A DNA stretch of 64,000 nt from positions 1 through 64,000 of the forward strand of contig VXRG01000130.1 in NCBI GenBank assembly GCA_009838625.1, given 5' to 3'. A model generated the notes under the pieces. It made no database searches. It was given only the letters and a program-made list of their open reading frames with translations, and had not been told where the DNA came from. Source of the DNA: Caldilineaceae bacterium SB0664_bin_27. Its GTDB lineage: Bacteria; Chloroflexota; Anaerolineae; Caldilineales; Caldilineaceae. A program made the translations under genes and the position numbers. Every line of letters begins with the position of its first letter. Positions within the stretch are counted from its first letter, which is position 1. Of this stretch, positions 35,443 to 43,679 are shown piece after piece.

Positions 35443-37029
35443 ATGAGCAAAAAAATCATCCATTCGCTTCGGGAAAGGCGGCTCGTCGAAGAGGCAGTTG
35501 CCGGACTGGATGCTGCTAGTTCTGAGGCGGAACTGACGCTGGAAGTGCAGAGGATCGCAAGCGAGCACGCGCCTGAACTGGTTCTCCCTGCGATTCGCAA
35601 AAACCTGGGCACGGGCAGCAGCCGGTTGCGTGGAGGGTTGGGTCGGCTGTCAGCACTGCTGGCGGGACCTGAGACCGTTGCGATGCTGCGCACGGAGGCC
35701 GGCCGACGCGACAATCCGACTCAGACGCGATTGAACGCCGCCATGATCCTGGAAAAGTTCCTTCAGGTTGAGGTTTCAGCGGGCCTGATGGGTGATCTGA
35801 ATGACCCGAACTTCATTGTCTTTCAGAGCCTGAAAGAGGCGGTGGAGGAGGCGCGGTCCAACCGGGCGGTCCTGATGGAGTATGTACGACAAATGCGTCA
35901 GGAGAATCTGGACGTCGCCCACCTGGTGCTCGATCTGATAGGCCAGCTGCCTGAAACGGACCAGCCGGAGTTGCTGCGTCTGATTGCATACGATTCCAGG
36001 CCGGGCGTCGGGGAAGCCGCCGTGGATCGTTTGAGCTCTCTGCGAGGAGAGGCTGTCGGAGCGCAGAGCGCATCTAAGCTACATACGCTCCAATTCACTC
36101 TACGACCGGAACTTGCGCAGACGGCCGCCAGAAACCTGCGCAAACTGCGCCTTGCCGGCGTTCATTGGAATGCACAGAGTGCAGACGACTGGTGGGGGCT
36201 TATCTCACCCAGCGATCTTCAAGGCACGCAGCACCTGTGGTTTCTGGAAGGCGGGAGCGAATATGACGGTAAGTTGGTCGGACTGCGCATCAATCGAGTG
36301 GCAGGGATTCTGGGGGCATTTGGACTCGAGAGTGTAGAACGCCGGAATCTTCCTCCCAGCCGCCGGGCAGGCAAGATGTATTCGATCTCAACTTCGCCAG
36401 GAGAAAGCGCTGTTTTCGTCGCCATTCCGTACAATTATGCACGACATGTCCTGCAAGAGGGACTGGAGGGCCACTGGCGGGTCCGGTCCGAGCGAGCTTT
36501 GCCTGATGACTTCACGCTCTTCTGTCCGCTCCTGTTCCAATGCCAGGCGGACCCGATTTCCGACCAACTCTCATCCTTACTTGCGTCCGGGCCGGAGTTG
36601 TGGGACGAGGAGCAGGAAGAGCTGTCGAAAGTCACTGCCGCATTTCTGGAACATTCGGCCATGGCTGGCTGGATACTGCCGGTAGGTGAGACTGGCGGGG
36701 CCACTGAGGCGATCCGGCGGCAGTTGCCGCGCCGCGAAGTGGATAGGAAAGGGCAGAGTAACCTGGCCGGCATACCATCGGAAGTTCTGGGCAAGCTGGC
36801 TGCTAAGGTCGTTTCAGAGAACATGCCGCAAGAACTGGTCGAACAGTTGCGGCAGGCGCTGCTGGCTCAGGCCGCCTGGTTGCATTTTTCAGGCGACCAG
36901 GGTTCCGCTCGCCGTTCGGTCTACCTTTCTGAGAGCTTACGCCGCGTGCCGCTTCACAATCATCCACTACTCTTGCAGATGATTGCGCGCGGCTTTGTTG
37001 CGCTTCCGGAAGAGGAGAACGCCAGTTAA
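35443..37029 (+). CDS. Helical-repeat (HEAT-like) protein of unknown function
   Basis: A 528-residue cytosolic protein I cannot assign. Residues 1-230 look like an alpha-solenoid of short paired helices (ELVLPAIRKNL, TRLNAAMILEKFLQVEV, VAHLVLDLIGQLPETDQPELLRLI). The middle (about 240-350) seems a mixed alpha/beta domain with tryptophans and strands (SADDWWGLISPSDLQGTQHLWFL). The C-terminal third is helical again. No catalytic motif, signal peptide or membrane helix is visible. It is divergent from dnaX (140-base gap). Confidence 0.7.
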   Translation: MSKKIIHSLRERRLVEEAVAGLDAASSEAELTLEVQRIASEHAPELVLPAIRKNLGTGSSRLRGGLGRLSALLAGPETVAMLRTEAGRRDNPTQTRLNAAMILEKFLQVEVSAGLMGDLNDPNFIVFQSLKEAVEEARSNRAVLMEYVRQMRQENLDVAHLVLDLIGQLPETDQPELLRLIAYDSRPGVGEAAVDRLSSLRGEAVGAQSASKLHTLQFTLRPELAQTAARNLRKLRLAGVHWNAQSADDWWGLISPSDLQGTQHLWFLEGGSEYDGKLVGLRINRVAGILGAFGLESVERRNLPPSRRAGKMYSISTSPGESAVFVAIPYNYARHVLQEGLEGHWRVRSERALPDDFTLFCPLLFQCQADPISDQLSSLLASGPELWDEEQEELSKVTAAFLEHSAMAGWILPVGETGGATEAIRRQLPRREVDRKGQSNLAGIPSEVLGKLAAKVVSENMPQELVEQLRQALLAQAAWLHFSGDQGSARRSVYLSESLRRVPLHNHPLLLQMIARGFVALPEEENAS

Positions 37030-38075
37030 CAACTGAAGTGAGGGCTGCTGGCAGTCTTGCCGGTCTCACGCTTCGGCAAATCACATACGGAAGGCCAAGA
37101 CCACATGCTCCGTGAATCGATTCAAACAACCTTTTTACATTTTTTGCTCAACCGCAAAAAGTGTGTATTTTAAAAGGGAAGGAGTCATGAAATCCGCGAA
37201 ATTTGCAGCGAGCCAATACTTTGGCTAGATTTAGGCGTTTTCTTCTTAGGTGTGAACTGTTCTCTTCACGGATTTCCACTGACTGCGGATGTAATCTTGA
37301 ATGAAGAGACAGGACCTCTGGGCTATTGTTCTCCTTTAGTGTGATCCCAGAGTAGAAAGAAACTGTAGGCAGCGACAGGTACACGCACAAAGTACGACTT
37401 GAAGCTCAGTCTTGTAGTTGACCTTTGGCCTGCCTGGTGTGAACAGAACAGCAATGATGCTGGCACTTGCAAGTTCATCTGGAACAGTAGCCAAACTTAC
37501 AACGCCGAAGTGGGGTTGCGTTTATTGCGTGTCCCTTCTCTTACCTCTAAGTAGTAGCCTGGACTCTCCCCCGCCCTGGGCGCCCGTACGACACAATCGA
37601 ATTAGGATAGCTCTCAAGCGGAATCCGGCGCCTGCATTTCCGCCGCTCTTCGAAGGTTGCCCTGTCAAATCTGCCGCGATTCCTTCCGGAATGACGCGGG
37701 CCAAGGGGTCTTCCTCCTGTAGAGAGGACAGGACTTCGAGTTGTATGTCACTGGAGGCGTATAGACGTCGAGGACGGCGCAATTCGGGAAAGGCCAAAGT
37801 AACAGAAAAATATTGCTGCGAAATACTCGCGAGTGGTCAGCGAAGTACGGCAATGGCGGCGTTAGTCGGCATCCCCTCGGGGTCACCCGTTTAGTCGGAT
37901 AAAGTCAAGCAATGCAAGGAGATAGGTTGCATCATTACACAGTGAGTTGCACAGCAGAGTCTACTCTCTTCTTTAAGACGAGCGGCTTCAAATGGCAGGA
38001 TGCCGCCCAGCAAATCCTGACGACTGGCCTTCAGCCCTGGAGAATCTGTCAGGTCATTTCAGAGGAGCTCCGTAG
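37030..38075. other. About 1 kb gene-poor DNA ahead of the FRG cassette
   Basis: No intact gene is convincing. An AAGGGAAGGAG ribosome-binding-like run precedes an ATG at 37187, but that frame stops after 13 codons. On the minus strand around 37600-37800 the reading FPELRRPRRLYASSDIQLEVL loosely resembles PIN-domain toxins, but the flanking frames are broken. The base composition appears more AT-rich than in the neighbouring genes. I read it as decayed accessory DNA plus the promoter of the cassette. Confidence 0.45.
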
Positions 38076-39665
38076 GTGACAGCTGTTGAGAGGGCCTTTT
38101 TGAGCAGAACAGGTGATTTGCCCGGCACATGTGTGTTCCGCGGGCAGGCGGACAGCCGTTGGAGGTTGTATTCGGCAGCTACGCGCCGGCTGATCTCCTA
38201 TTTTGACAATGATGAAAGCATTATAGAGAAGGCTGTCTTCTCAGACATGCACTGGATCTATCATCGATCCGTATTGTTGGAGCCCGCCAGAAACCATGGT
38301 TTCGGAAGCGCAAATGGCCACAAGATTCCGGACATTCAGCTTCTGGCCCAGCTGCATGGCTTCGGCGCTGCTACAGGTTTCCTGGACTTCGCCCTTGATC
38401 CCTTGGCGGCGCTGTGGTATGCATGTGAAGGGGACGAATGTGACGGAAGGGTATATTTCCTGGACCTGGACCGTTTAACCGGCTTTCGACAGATTGCGGT
38501 TGGAGAAGCGGCCCAAAGCGTCGAGGAACTGTTCAGATATCCAGACAAGCAAGGTGGGAACCTCTACTTTCATATGTCAGAACTGGAGAAGAACGCCGCC
38601 CGAGTGTCGCTTAGCCAAGGGCTGAGCGTTCAAGCGTGGCCTCTCATTCCAGCAGACGCCGTCAGCTCTATCGTAGTCGCCGCATCTGACAAGCCGCAGA
38701 TCAGACAGGAACTTGGAGAAATGTTCGACTACCGCGAACCGGCTCCATTCGCAGATTTGCAGCGGTTCTCGGCGGTGAACAGCCCAAGGCTCCCTTTGCA
38801 GCACATTGAAGATCCTGAATTCAGCTTGCTGCTGGGAAATCAGCGTTATCTGCAGGGCGACTATTCCGGCGCAATAACCCATTACGACAAGAGTATTGAG
38901 CTCGCTTCCGATACTGAATTTGCGTACTTCCATTATGTCCGAGGAAATGCCAAAGCCGCAGACGGAGATCTCAAGGGTGCCCTTCAGGATTACGATTCAG
39001 GCATTCACTGTCAAGAAGGGCTGTCGGCCGACCGCGAAGGAAACTCTGAAGGCATCACTGACGCATACTTCCACTGGGGACTCTACTTCAACCGCGGGAA
39101 CGTTAAGGCAGAGTTGGGAGACCTGGAAGGCGCGTTAGGGGACTACGAAGAAGCGATTCGTAAATCCAGGCAGGTTGGTGCAACGGAGCAAGTAATATAC
39201 ATAAACAGAGGACATGTAAACTATTTGCTGAACAGATATGGCGATGCCATTCGAGACTTTGAGCAGGCCATTGAAGTTGGAGACTTCATGGCACAGTTCA
39301 AAAAAGCCAATATGCTTGTCATTCTGGGCCGCTTTGACGAAGCCCTTGAGTGTTATGAAAGTGCTATCAGGGACGGGGACGACAGGTCCGGCGTGATCTG
39401 TAATCGAAACGGGGTTGCGGCGATTCTGAACAGGATAGGCGGAGACGGTTACGTTGTTCGCTCTCCCAGATACAAAGACTCTTCGCAAAGACCGATCATT
39501 GACGTATCCTTAAGAGCCGACGCCGATAACAGGTTTACGGAGTTCTTCAACTTCCATGGCATGAGAGGAAATATCGGCAATACCGGCACCCAGCATCTAC
39601 CGGGGGGCGAGGGCTATCGAGGTAAACCTGGATTTGTCGTCGTGGTCAAGGGAGAGGAATGGTAA
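38076..39665 (+). CDS. FRG-domain protein with C-terminal TPR repeats
   Basis: A 529-residue protein of two parts. Residues 1-220 are an FRG domain: the name motif in VFRGQADSRWRL at 20-31, then LLAQLHGFGAATGFLDFALDPLAALWYA near 92-118 (the conserved QHxG...LLD...P..AL-Y type core), and RVYFLDLDRL. FRG domains are widespread in accessory DNA but of unproven activity. Residues 255-430 are about five TPR units (NQRYLQGDYSGAITHYDKSI, NVKAELGDLEGALGDYEEAI, RYGDAIRDFEQAI). A Gly-rich tail follows. The GTG has GAGGAG eight bases upstream, and an in-frame stop immediately precedes it. First gene of a three-gene plus-strand cassette. Confidence 0.75.
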   Translation: MTAVERAFLSRTGDLPGTCVFRGQADSRWRLYSAATRRLISYFDNDESIIEKAVFSDMHWIYHRSVLLEPARNHGFGSANGHKIPDIQLLAQLHGFGAATGFLDFALDPLAALWYACEGDECDGRVYFLDLDRLTGFRQIAVGEAAQSVEELFRYPDKQGGNLYFHMSELEKNAARVSLSQGLSVQAWPLIPADAVSSIVVAASDKPQIRQELGEMFDYREPAPFADLQRFSAVNSPRLPLQHIEDPEFSLLLGNQRYLQGDYSGAITHYDKSIELASDTEFAYFHYVRGNAKAADGDLKGALQDYDSGIHCQEGLSADREGNSEGITDAYFHWGLYFNRGNVKAELGDLEGALGDYEEAIRKSRQVGATEQVIYINRGHVNYLLNRYGDAIRDFEQAIEVGDFMAQFKKANMLVILGRFDEALECYESAIRDGDDRSGVICNRNGVAAILNRIGGDGYVVRSPRYKDSSQRPIIDVSLRADADNRFTEFFNFHGMRGNIGNTGTQHLPGGEGYRGKPGFVVVVKGEEW

Positions 39666-39686
39666 TTGAGTTCCCGAAGGAAAGTT

Positions 39687-40442
39687 ATGGGACCTTCTGT
39701 ATGGCAAGCGGTGATTCCATCGTTATCCGGGAAGGTCGCAGTCCCGGCGCGCTTTGACTTGCGAGTCAATACGAAATGGAAATTCACTGTTGTAGTTGTG
39801 CTTGTATTGGCGGCGGCGTCAGTTGTAACGGTCCCGTCAGCGTTGTTGGCGCAAGCCTCCACGGGCCAGGAAAGCGGCGCCACTGAAGACAGTTCAGGCA
39901 TTGATGACGCCACTGAGGTGGAGATACAGAGGCGTTTCAACGAACTCAGGCGCGAGATTCTGGACGATCGGGCAGATTCCATTGGATGGTGGCTGTCCGG
40001 CATCGCTCTGCTACTCGCCCTCCTGGTACTGATATTCGGGTTTGCGGGGTATCTTGTCTTCAGAAGGTTGCAGCTTGTTGAGGAGGAGGTACGCCGCAGT
40101 GTCGAGCAGGCGCGAGTGCATGTAGAAGAGGCAGGCAAGCTTGCAGAAGAGATTCGCGGCTACGGAGGGGAAGCGGACGAGCCGTTGCGAGGCATGGACA
40201 GCACGGAACTGGCATTTGCGCGCACCCAAATCGGCGAGGAAATCAGTCGAGTACCCGGTAGAGCCGGGGCGTCAGCAATCGCGGAGGCCCGCCAACTGGA
40301 AGAAGAAGGTCGACTCAGCGAATCGATTGAAAGATGGAAGCACATCGCCACTGTTGCCGAAGGCAATAACGATGAACTGGCCGCGCTTGCCTTTCGGTCG
40401 ATAGGCGACCTGTCGGAGCGGTTGAGCAGGAGCGTCAGATGA
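39687..40442 (+). CDS. Membrane protein with coiled coil and TPR-like C-terminus
   Basis: A 251-residue protein. A hydrophobic segment at about 27-50 (WKFTVVVVLVLAAASVVTV, then SALLAQA) looks like a signal peptide or first membrane helix. A Ser/Glu-rich, probably external, section follows, then a second membrane helix near 100-122 (GIALLLALLVLIFGFAGYLVF). A long cytosolic coiled coil comes next (VEEEVRRSVEQARVHVEEAG), ending in a TPR-like pair (LEEEGRLSESIERWKHIATVAEGNN). The ATG at 39687 with AAGGAAA upstream is preferred to a TTG at 39666. It lies 21 bases after the FRG gene. Confidence 0.7.
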   Translation: MGPSVWQAVIPSLSGKVAVPARFDLRVNTKWKFTVVVVLVLAAASVVTVPSALLAQASTGQESGATEDSSGIDDATEVEIQRRFNELRREILDDRADSIGWWLSGIALLLALLVLIFGFAGYLVFRRLQLVEEEVRRSVEQARVHVEEAGKLAEEIRGYGGEADEPLRGMDSTELAFARTQIGEEISRVPGRAGASAIAEARQLEEEGRLSESIERWKHIATVAEGNNDELAALAFRSIGDLSERLSRSVR

Positions 40443-41386
40443 TGACCAGACGTCAGGCGCAGGCCTACTTCCTGCCGGCGCAAGGACTGGGCGAGGTAGA
40501 CACGTCTGAGTCGAGGGAGGCGCTGGCCGCGTACTCGCAAGCAGTTCGATTGAGACCCGACTATGCCGAGGCATACAACAATCGGGGCAATGTCAATAGC
40601 AACCTTGGTCAGTTCGAAGAGGCGGTTGCAGATTATGACCGGGCGATTCATCTGAGACCTGACCTGGCCGACGCCTATGTAAACCGCGCAAACGCCAAAG
40701 CTGCCCTCAATCAGTTCCAGGATGCCCTGGCCGACCTTGGATCGGCGATCAGGTTCAACCAGGGAAATGTACTCGCTTTCTTGAATCGGGGTTTGCTCCT
40801 GGCCGGGATTGGCCGTTTTGAGGATGCCATTACTGATCTTGACGAGGCAGCACATCTCGAGCCCGAATATGAGAAAGTCTACCTTGTTCGAGGCAGTGTC
40901 AAGGCCGCGCACAGTCGGAATCAGGAGGCGATCGCAGACTTTGATATGGCAATCGGCCTGAATCCCGACAGTTCTGAGGCCTACAACAGCAGGGGCCTGG
41001 TGAATGCTGAACTGAGACGGTACGAGGCGGCCGTCGCAGACTACGCCAGCGCGATCCGGTTGCGGCCGGAGTATGCAGCCGCGTACAACAACCGGGGTGT
41101 TGCACTGGCGAGGCTGGGGCGTTTGGGCGCGGCTGTGAGCGACTACGATGAATCAGTTCGGTTGCAGCCTGAGAGTGCCGAACCCTATTTCAATAGAGGG
41201 AATGCCAAAGAGCGTCGCGGCGAATATGAAGAGGCCGTTGCCGACTACGATCAGGTTATCCTCAGAAGGCCCAACGATATCGAGGCGTACAGGAATCGGG
41301 CAGTGGTAAAGGCGGTATTGGGACGGACGGAGGAGGCGAGGTCGGATATCGATAGGGCGCTGGAGATTGCCGCGGGAGGTAGATGA
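40439..41386 (+). CDS. TPR-repeat protein
   Basis: A 315-residue soluble protein made almost entirely of about eight near-canonical 34-residue TPR units, from ESREALAAYSQAVRLRPDYAEAYNNRG to the end. Many share the consensus Y-NRG...LG...EA-ADY--AI-LRP. The ATG overlaps the stop of the membrane protein (ATGA), so the two are translationally coupled; alternatively the pair is a split form of one membrane-TPR protein. TPR arrays bind partner proteins, so it is probably the adaptor of the cassette; this is inference. Confidence 0.8.
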   Translation: MMTRRQAQAYFLPAQGLGEVDTSESREALAAYSQAVRLRPDYAEAYNNRGNVNSNLGQFEEAVADYDRAIHLRPDLADAYVNRANAKAALNQFQDALADLGSAIRFNQGNVLAFLNRGLLLAGIGRFEDAITDLDEAAHLEPEYEKVYLVRGSVKAAHSRNQEAIADFDMAIGLNPDSSEAYNSRGLVNAELRRYEAAVADYASAIRLRPEYAAAYNNRGVALARLGRLGAAVSDYDESVRLQPESAEPYFNRGNAKERRGEYEEAVADYDQVILRRPNDIEAYRNRAVVKAVLGRTEEARSDIDRALEIAAGGR

Positions 41387-41569
41387 GTCCTCTCTACTCT
41401 GTTCAGGGCCGCAAGTGGAACGGAGCAGGAAGCGCCGAAACCGCCGAATCCAGTCCAGGACAAGGGAAGAACCTGACGCGAAATCCGGGCCGAAGCATTC
41501 AGTTAGCGGTCTCTGAGTAGAGCCCGCAAGACCACGGTGATTTCAAGGCGCGGCTCCCTTGAATCTGAC

Positions 41570-41598
41570 AGCGGGCCGGTTGGAGGGGCCCGCTTTTT
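41570..41598 (+). terminator. Intrinsic terminator after the TPR cassette
   Basis: AGCGGGCC (41570-41577) pairs perfectly with GGCCCGCT (41587-41594) around a nine-base loop and ends in five T. A second, imperfect hairpin (TTCAAGG with CCTTGAA) lies just before it. It closes the plus-strand cassette and faces the convergent SUF operon. Confidence 0.75.
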
Positions 41599-41631
41599 GG
41601 TTCGCTGCAGGCAAAGAGCAGTCTTCTTGAA

Positions 41632-41955
41632 TCAGAATATCCCCAGCTCGTCTTTGGCGTCTTCCGACATCATGTCTGGACTCCAGAACGGTGTCCAAAC
41701 CAAATGGACGTTGACCTCGCTGACGTTAGGGAAAGCAGTGTGCGCAGTGCGCTGAACGTCGCTGATGATCTGAGGGCCGACTGGGCAGCCGGGGCTGGTC
41801 AGAGTCATCGTCACGTCAATATTGTTCTCTTCTGTCACTTCAATATCGTAGACCAGTCCCAGGTCGACGATATTCATCATCAGCTCCGGGTCCTTTACGT
41901 GCGTCCTGATTTCGGCTCGTACCTCGTCAGGCGTCGGCAATGTATTTTCGCTCAT
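41632..41955 (-). CDS. SufT/MIP18-like iron-sulfur assembly protein
   Basis: A 107-residue MIP18/DUF59-family protein, involved in Fe-S cluster maturation (SufT) or related PaaD-like roles. The core is MNIVDLGLVYDIEVTEENNIDVTMTLTSPGCP, with the conserved Cys in the TSPGCP motif, followed by VHLVWTPFWSPDMMSEDAKDELG. The ATG at 41955 has GAGGAAG upstream; a longer frame upstream has no family likeness. Last gene of the SUF operon, 13 bases after the Rieske gene. Confidence 0.88.
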   Translation of the reverse strand: MSENTLPTPDEVRAEIRTHVKDPELMMNIVDLGLVYDIEVTEENNIDVTMTLTSPGCPVGPQIISDVQRTAHTAFPNVSEVNVHLVWTPFWSPDMMSEDAKDELGIF

Positions 41956-41968
41956 CGGGTCTTCCTCC

Positions 41969-42286
41969 TCAGTAGGGCTTTTCCAGGTAGATGTTGCCGT
42001 CGTCAATCTGGACCTCATAGCACGGAGTCGGCTCAAATGCGGGCATGCTGAGAGCGTCTCCCGTGCGGATATCGAAGCGGGCGCCATGCCGGGGGCACTC
42101 GACCTGGCCGCCCTCCAGGACATCCCCTTCTACGAGCGGGCCGCCGTCGTGTGTGCAGACATCCTCGATCGCGTAGTATTCGCCGTCCAGATTGAAGACG
42201 GCGATGCGGATGCCTTCCAGTTCGACCAGAAGCCTTTCGCCCGGCGGGACATCTTCAACTGCGGCAACTCTGACAAAGTCTTCCAT
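41969..42286 (-). CDS. Rieske [2Fe-2S] ferredoxin
   Basis: A 105-residue soluble ferredoxin. The cluster ligands are in CTHDGGPL and CPRHGARF (C-x-H ... C-x2-H), and the GD--EGGQVECP section is typical of non-haem oxygenase-type ferredoxins. No membrane helix. Rieske proteins occur in several SUF operons, where an electron-donor role in cluster assembly is presumed but not proven. It lies 26 bases after sufU. Confidence 0.92.
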   Translation of the reverse strand: MEDFVRVAAVEDVPPGERLLVELEGIRIAVFNLDGEYYAIEDVCTHDGGPLVEGDVLEGGQVECPRHGARFDIRTGDALSMPAFEPTPCYEVQIDDGNIYLEKPY

Positions 42287-42312
42287 TTGCACTAAATTCC
42301 TCGGTACATGAT

Positions 42313-42690
42313 CTAGTCGGGCCACTCGGTCATTCCGTATAGTCCTGCCTTGAGCGCTTTCAGAGGCAGAAGTGCACATTTCAGGCGCACTGGGCCGATC
42401 TCAATGCCGAGCAGATCTAGGACGTCCTCTTTACCCCATTCCTTCAGCTCGGTCACCGGCATTCCGATGATCTCTTCCATGATCATTGACGCGCTGGCCT
42501 GGCTGATTGCGCATCCCCGGCCATCGAAGGCAGCATCCGTCACGACGTCGTCTTCGATTTTCAGGTAGATGGTTATTTCATCGCCGCAGAAGGGATTAGT
42601 TTCGTGACGGTGGACGTCGGCGTCCTCCAGATTGCCCTTGTGCCGCGGGTGCTTGTAATGGTCAATGATCGCTTCGCGAAACAGATCCAT
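42313..42690 (-). CDS. sufU: Iron-sulfur scaffold / sulfur-transfer protein SufU
   Basis: A 125-residue IscU-like protein. The three conserved cysteines are Cys35 (NPFCGD, with Asp37), Cys60 (GRGCAISQAS) and Cys105 (VRLKCALLPLKAL). In Gram-positive SufU these residues bind zinc and receive sulfur from the desulfurase SufS. Here the position before it in the operon is taken by a sulfurtransferase, so the sulfur donor is an open question. The 110-base gap upstream may hold an internal signal. Confidence 0.93.
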   Translation of the reverse strand: MDLFREAIIDHYKHPRHKGNLEDADVHRHETNPFCGDEITIYLKIEDDVVTDAAFDGRGCAISQASASMIMEEIIGMPVTELKEWGKEDVLDLLGIEIGPVRLKCALLPLKALKAGLYGMTEWPD

Positions 42691-42800
42691 GGCCCGATTT
42701 CTCTACCTATACGAAAGGCAAAGGGCGTCAACTGCCCCTTGCCTTTCAAGCAGAAGAATTTGCAGATTTCAGTGCCGGCTGATGTGCAAAGACCTGGCTT

Positions 42801-43652
42801 CTACTTCTCAATAGGTAGGCCGACGGCGTTGCCCCATTCGGTCCAGGAGCCGTCGTAGTTGCGAACGTTGTCGTAGCCGAGCAGATAGGTCAACACAAAC
42901 CAGCTGTGACTGCTGCGCTCGCCGATGCGGCAGTATGCTACGATATTGTCGCTGCCGCTGAGCCCCTGCTCCTCTTCGTAGATTGCGCGCAGGTCATCGG
43001 CATTCTTGAAAGTGCCGTCGTCATTCGCGGCTCGCGCCCACGGAACATTGCGCGCTCCGGCGATATGTCCACCCCGCAGCGATCCTTCCTGGGGATAGTC
43101 GGCCATGTGCAGCAGTTCACCGCTGAACTCAGCCGGACTGCGTACGTCGACCAGAGGCAGACCGGCCTGCTGGTGGTCCAGCACCTCTTCGCGCATGGCG
43201 CGAATGGCGCTGTCGTTGCGCGCAGGTGCGCTGTAGGAGGCGGCTGGATAGGAGGGCGTGTCGGTGGAGAGTTCTCTGCCCTCATCGACCCACTTCTGGC
43301 GGCCGCCGTCCATCACTTTGGCGTTTGTATGTCCGAACAGCTGGAAAACCCAAAAGGCGTAGGTTGCCCACCAGTTGCTCTTGTCACCATAGAAAACGAT
43401 GGTGGTATCGTTGGAGATGCCCAGCTTCCCCATCAAGGCCTGAAACTGCTCCTGGCCCACATAGTCGCGCACGACGGCATCGTTCAGGTCATCTTGCCAG
43501 TCGATCTTCTGCGCGCCGGGGATGTGGCCCGTATCGTAGAGCAGGACGTCTTCGTTTGATTCGAGCAAGCGGACGTTGCCGTCGTTCAGATTGGCGGCGA
43601 CCCACTCCGTGCTTACCAATACGTCAGGATTGGCATATCCCTTGTCTGTCAT
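42801..43652 (-). CDS. Two-domain thiosulfate/mercaptopyruvate sulfurtransferase
   Basis: A 283-residue tandem rhodanese. The N-terminal inactive domain runs from [21 protein letters not shown] to about residue 135 and has [11 protein letters not shown]. The C-terminal active domain has [25 protein letters not shown] and the active-site loop CRIGERS starting with Cys241. This loop favours thiosulfate sulfurtransferase over mercaptopyruvate sulfurtransferase. It lies between sufD (27-base gap) and sufU, the place usually held by the cysteine desulfurase sufS, so a sulfur-donor role is possible. Confidence 0.92.
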   Translation of the reverse strand: MTDKGYANPDVLVSTEWVAANLNDGNVRLLESNEDVLLYDTGHIPGAQKIDWQDDLNDAVVRDYVGQEQFQALMGKLGISNDTTIVFYGDKSNWWATYAFWVFQLFGHTNAKVMDGGRQKWVDEGRELSTDTPSYPAASYSAPARNDSAIRAMREEVLDHQQAGLPLVDVRSPAEFSGELLHMADYPQEGSLRGGHIAGARNVPWARAANDDGTFKNADDLRAIYEEEQGLSGSDNIVAYCRIGERSSHSWFVLTYLLGYDNVRNYDGSWTEWGNAVGLPIEK

Positions 43653-43679
43653 TGCACTCCTCCGTTGCTAGGTGCGTGT

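Noticed and set aside
37418..37894. Plus-strand open frame of 158 codons
   Set aside because: No recognisable domain, no start signal, and atypical composition; kept only as part of the gene-poor flank.
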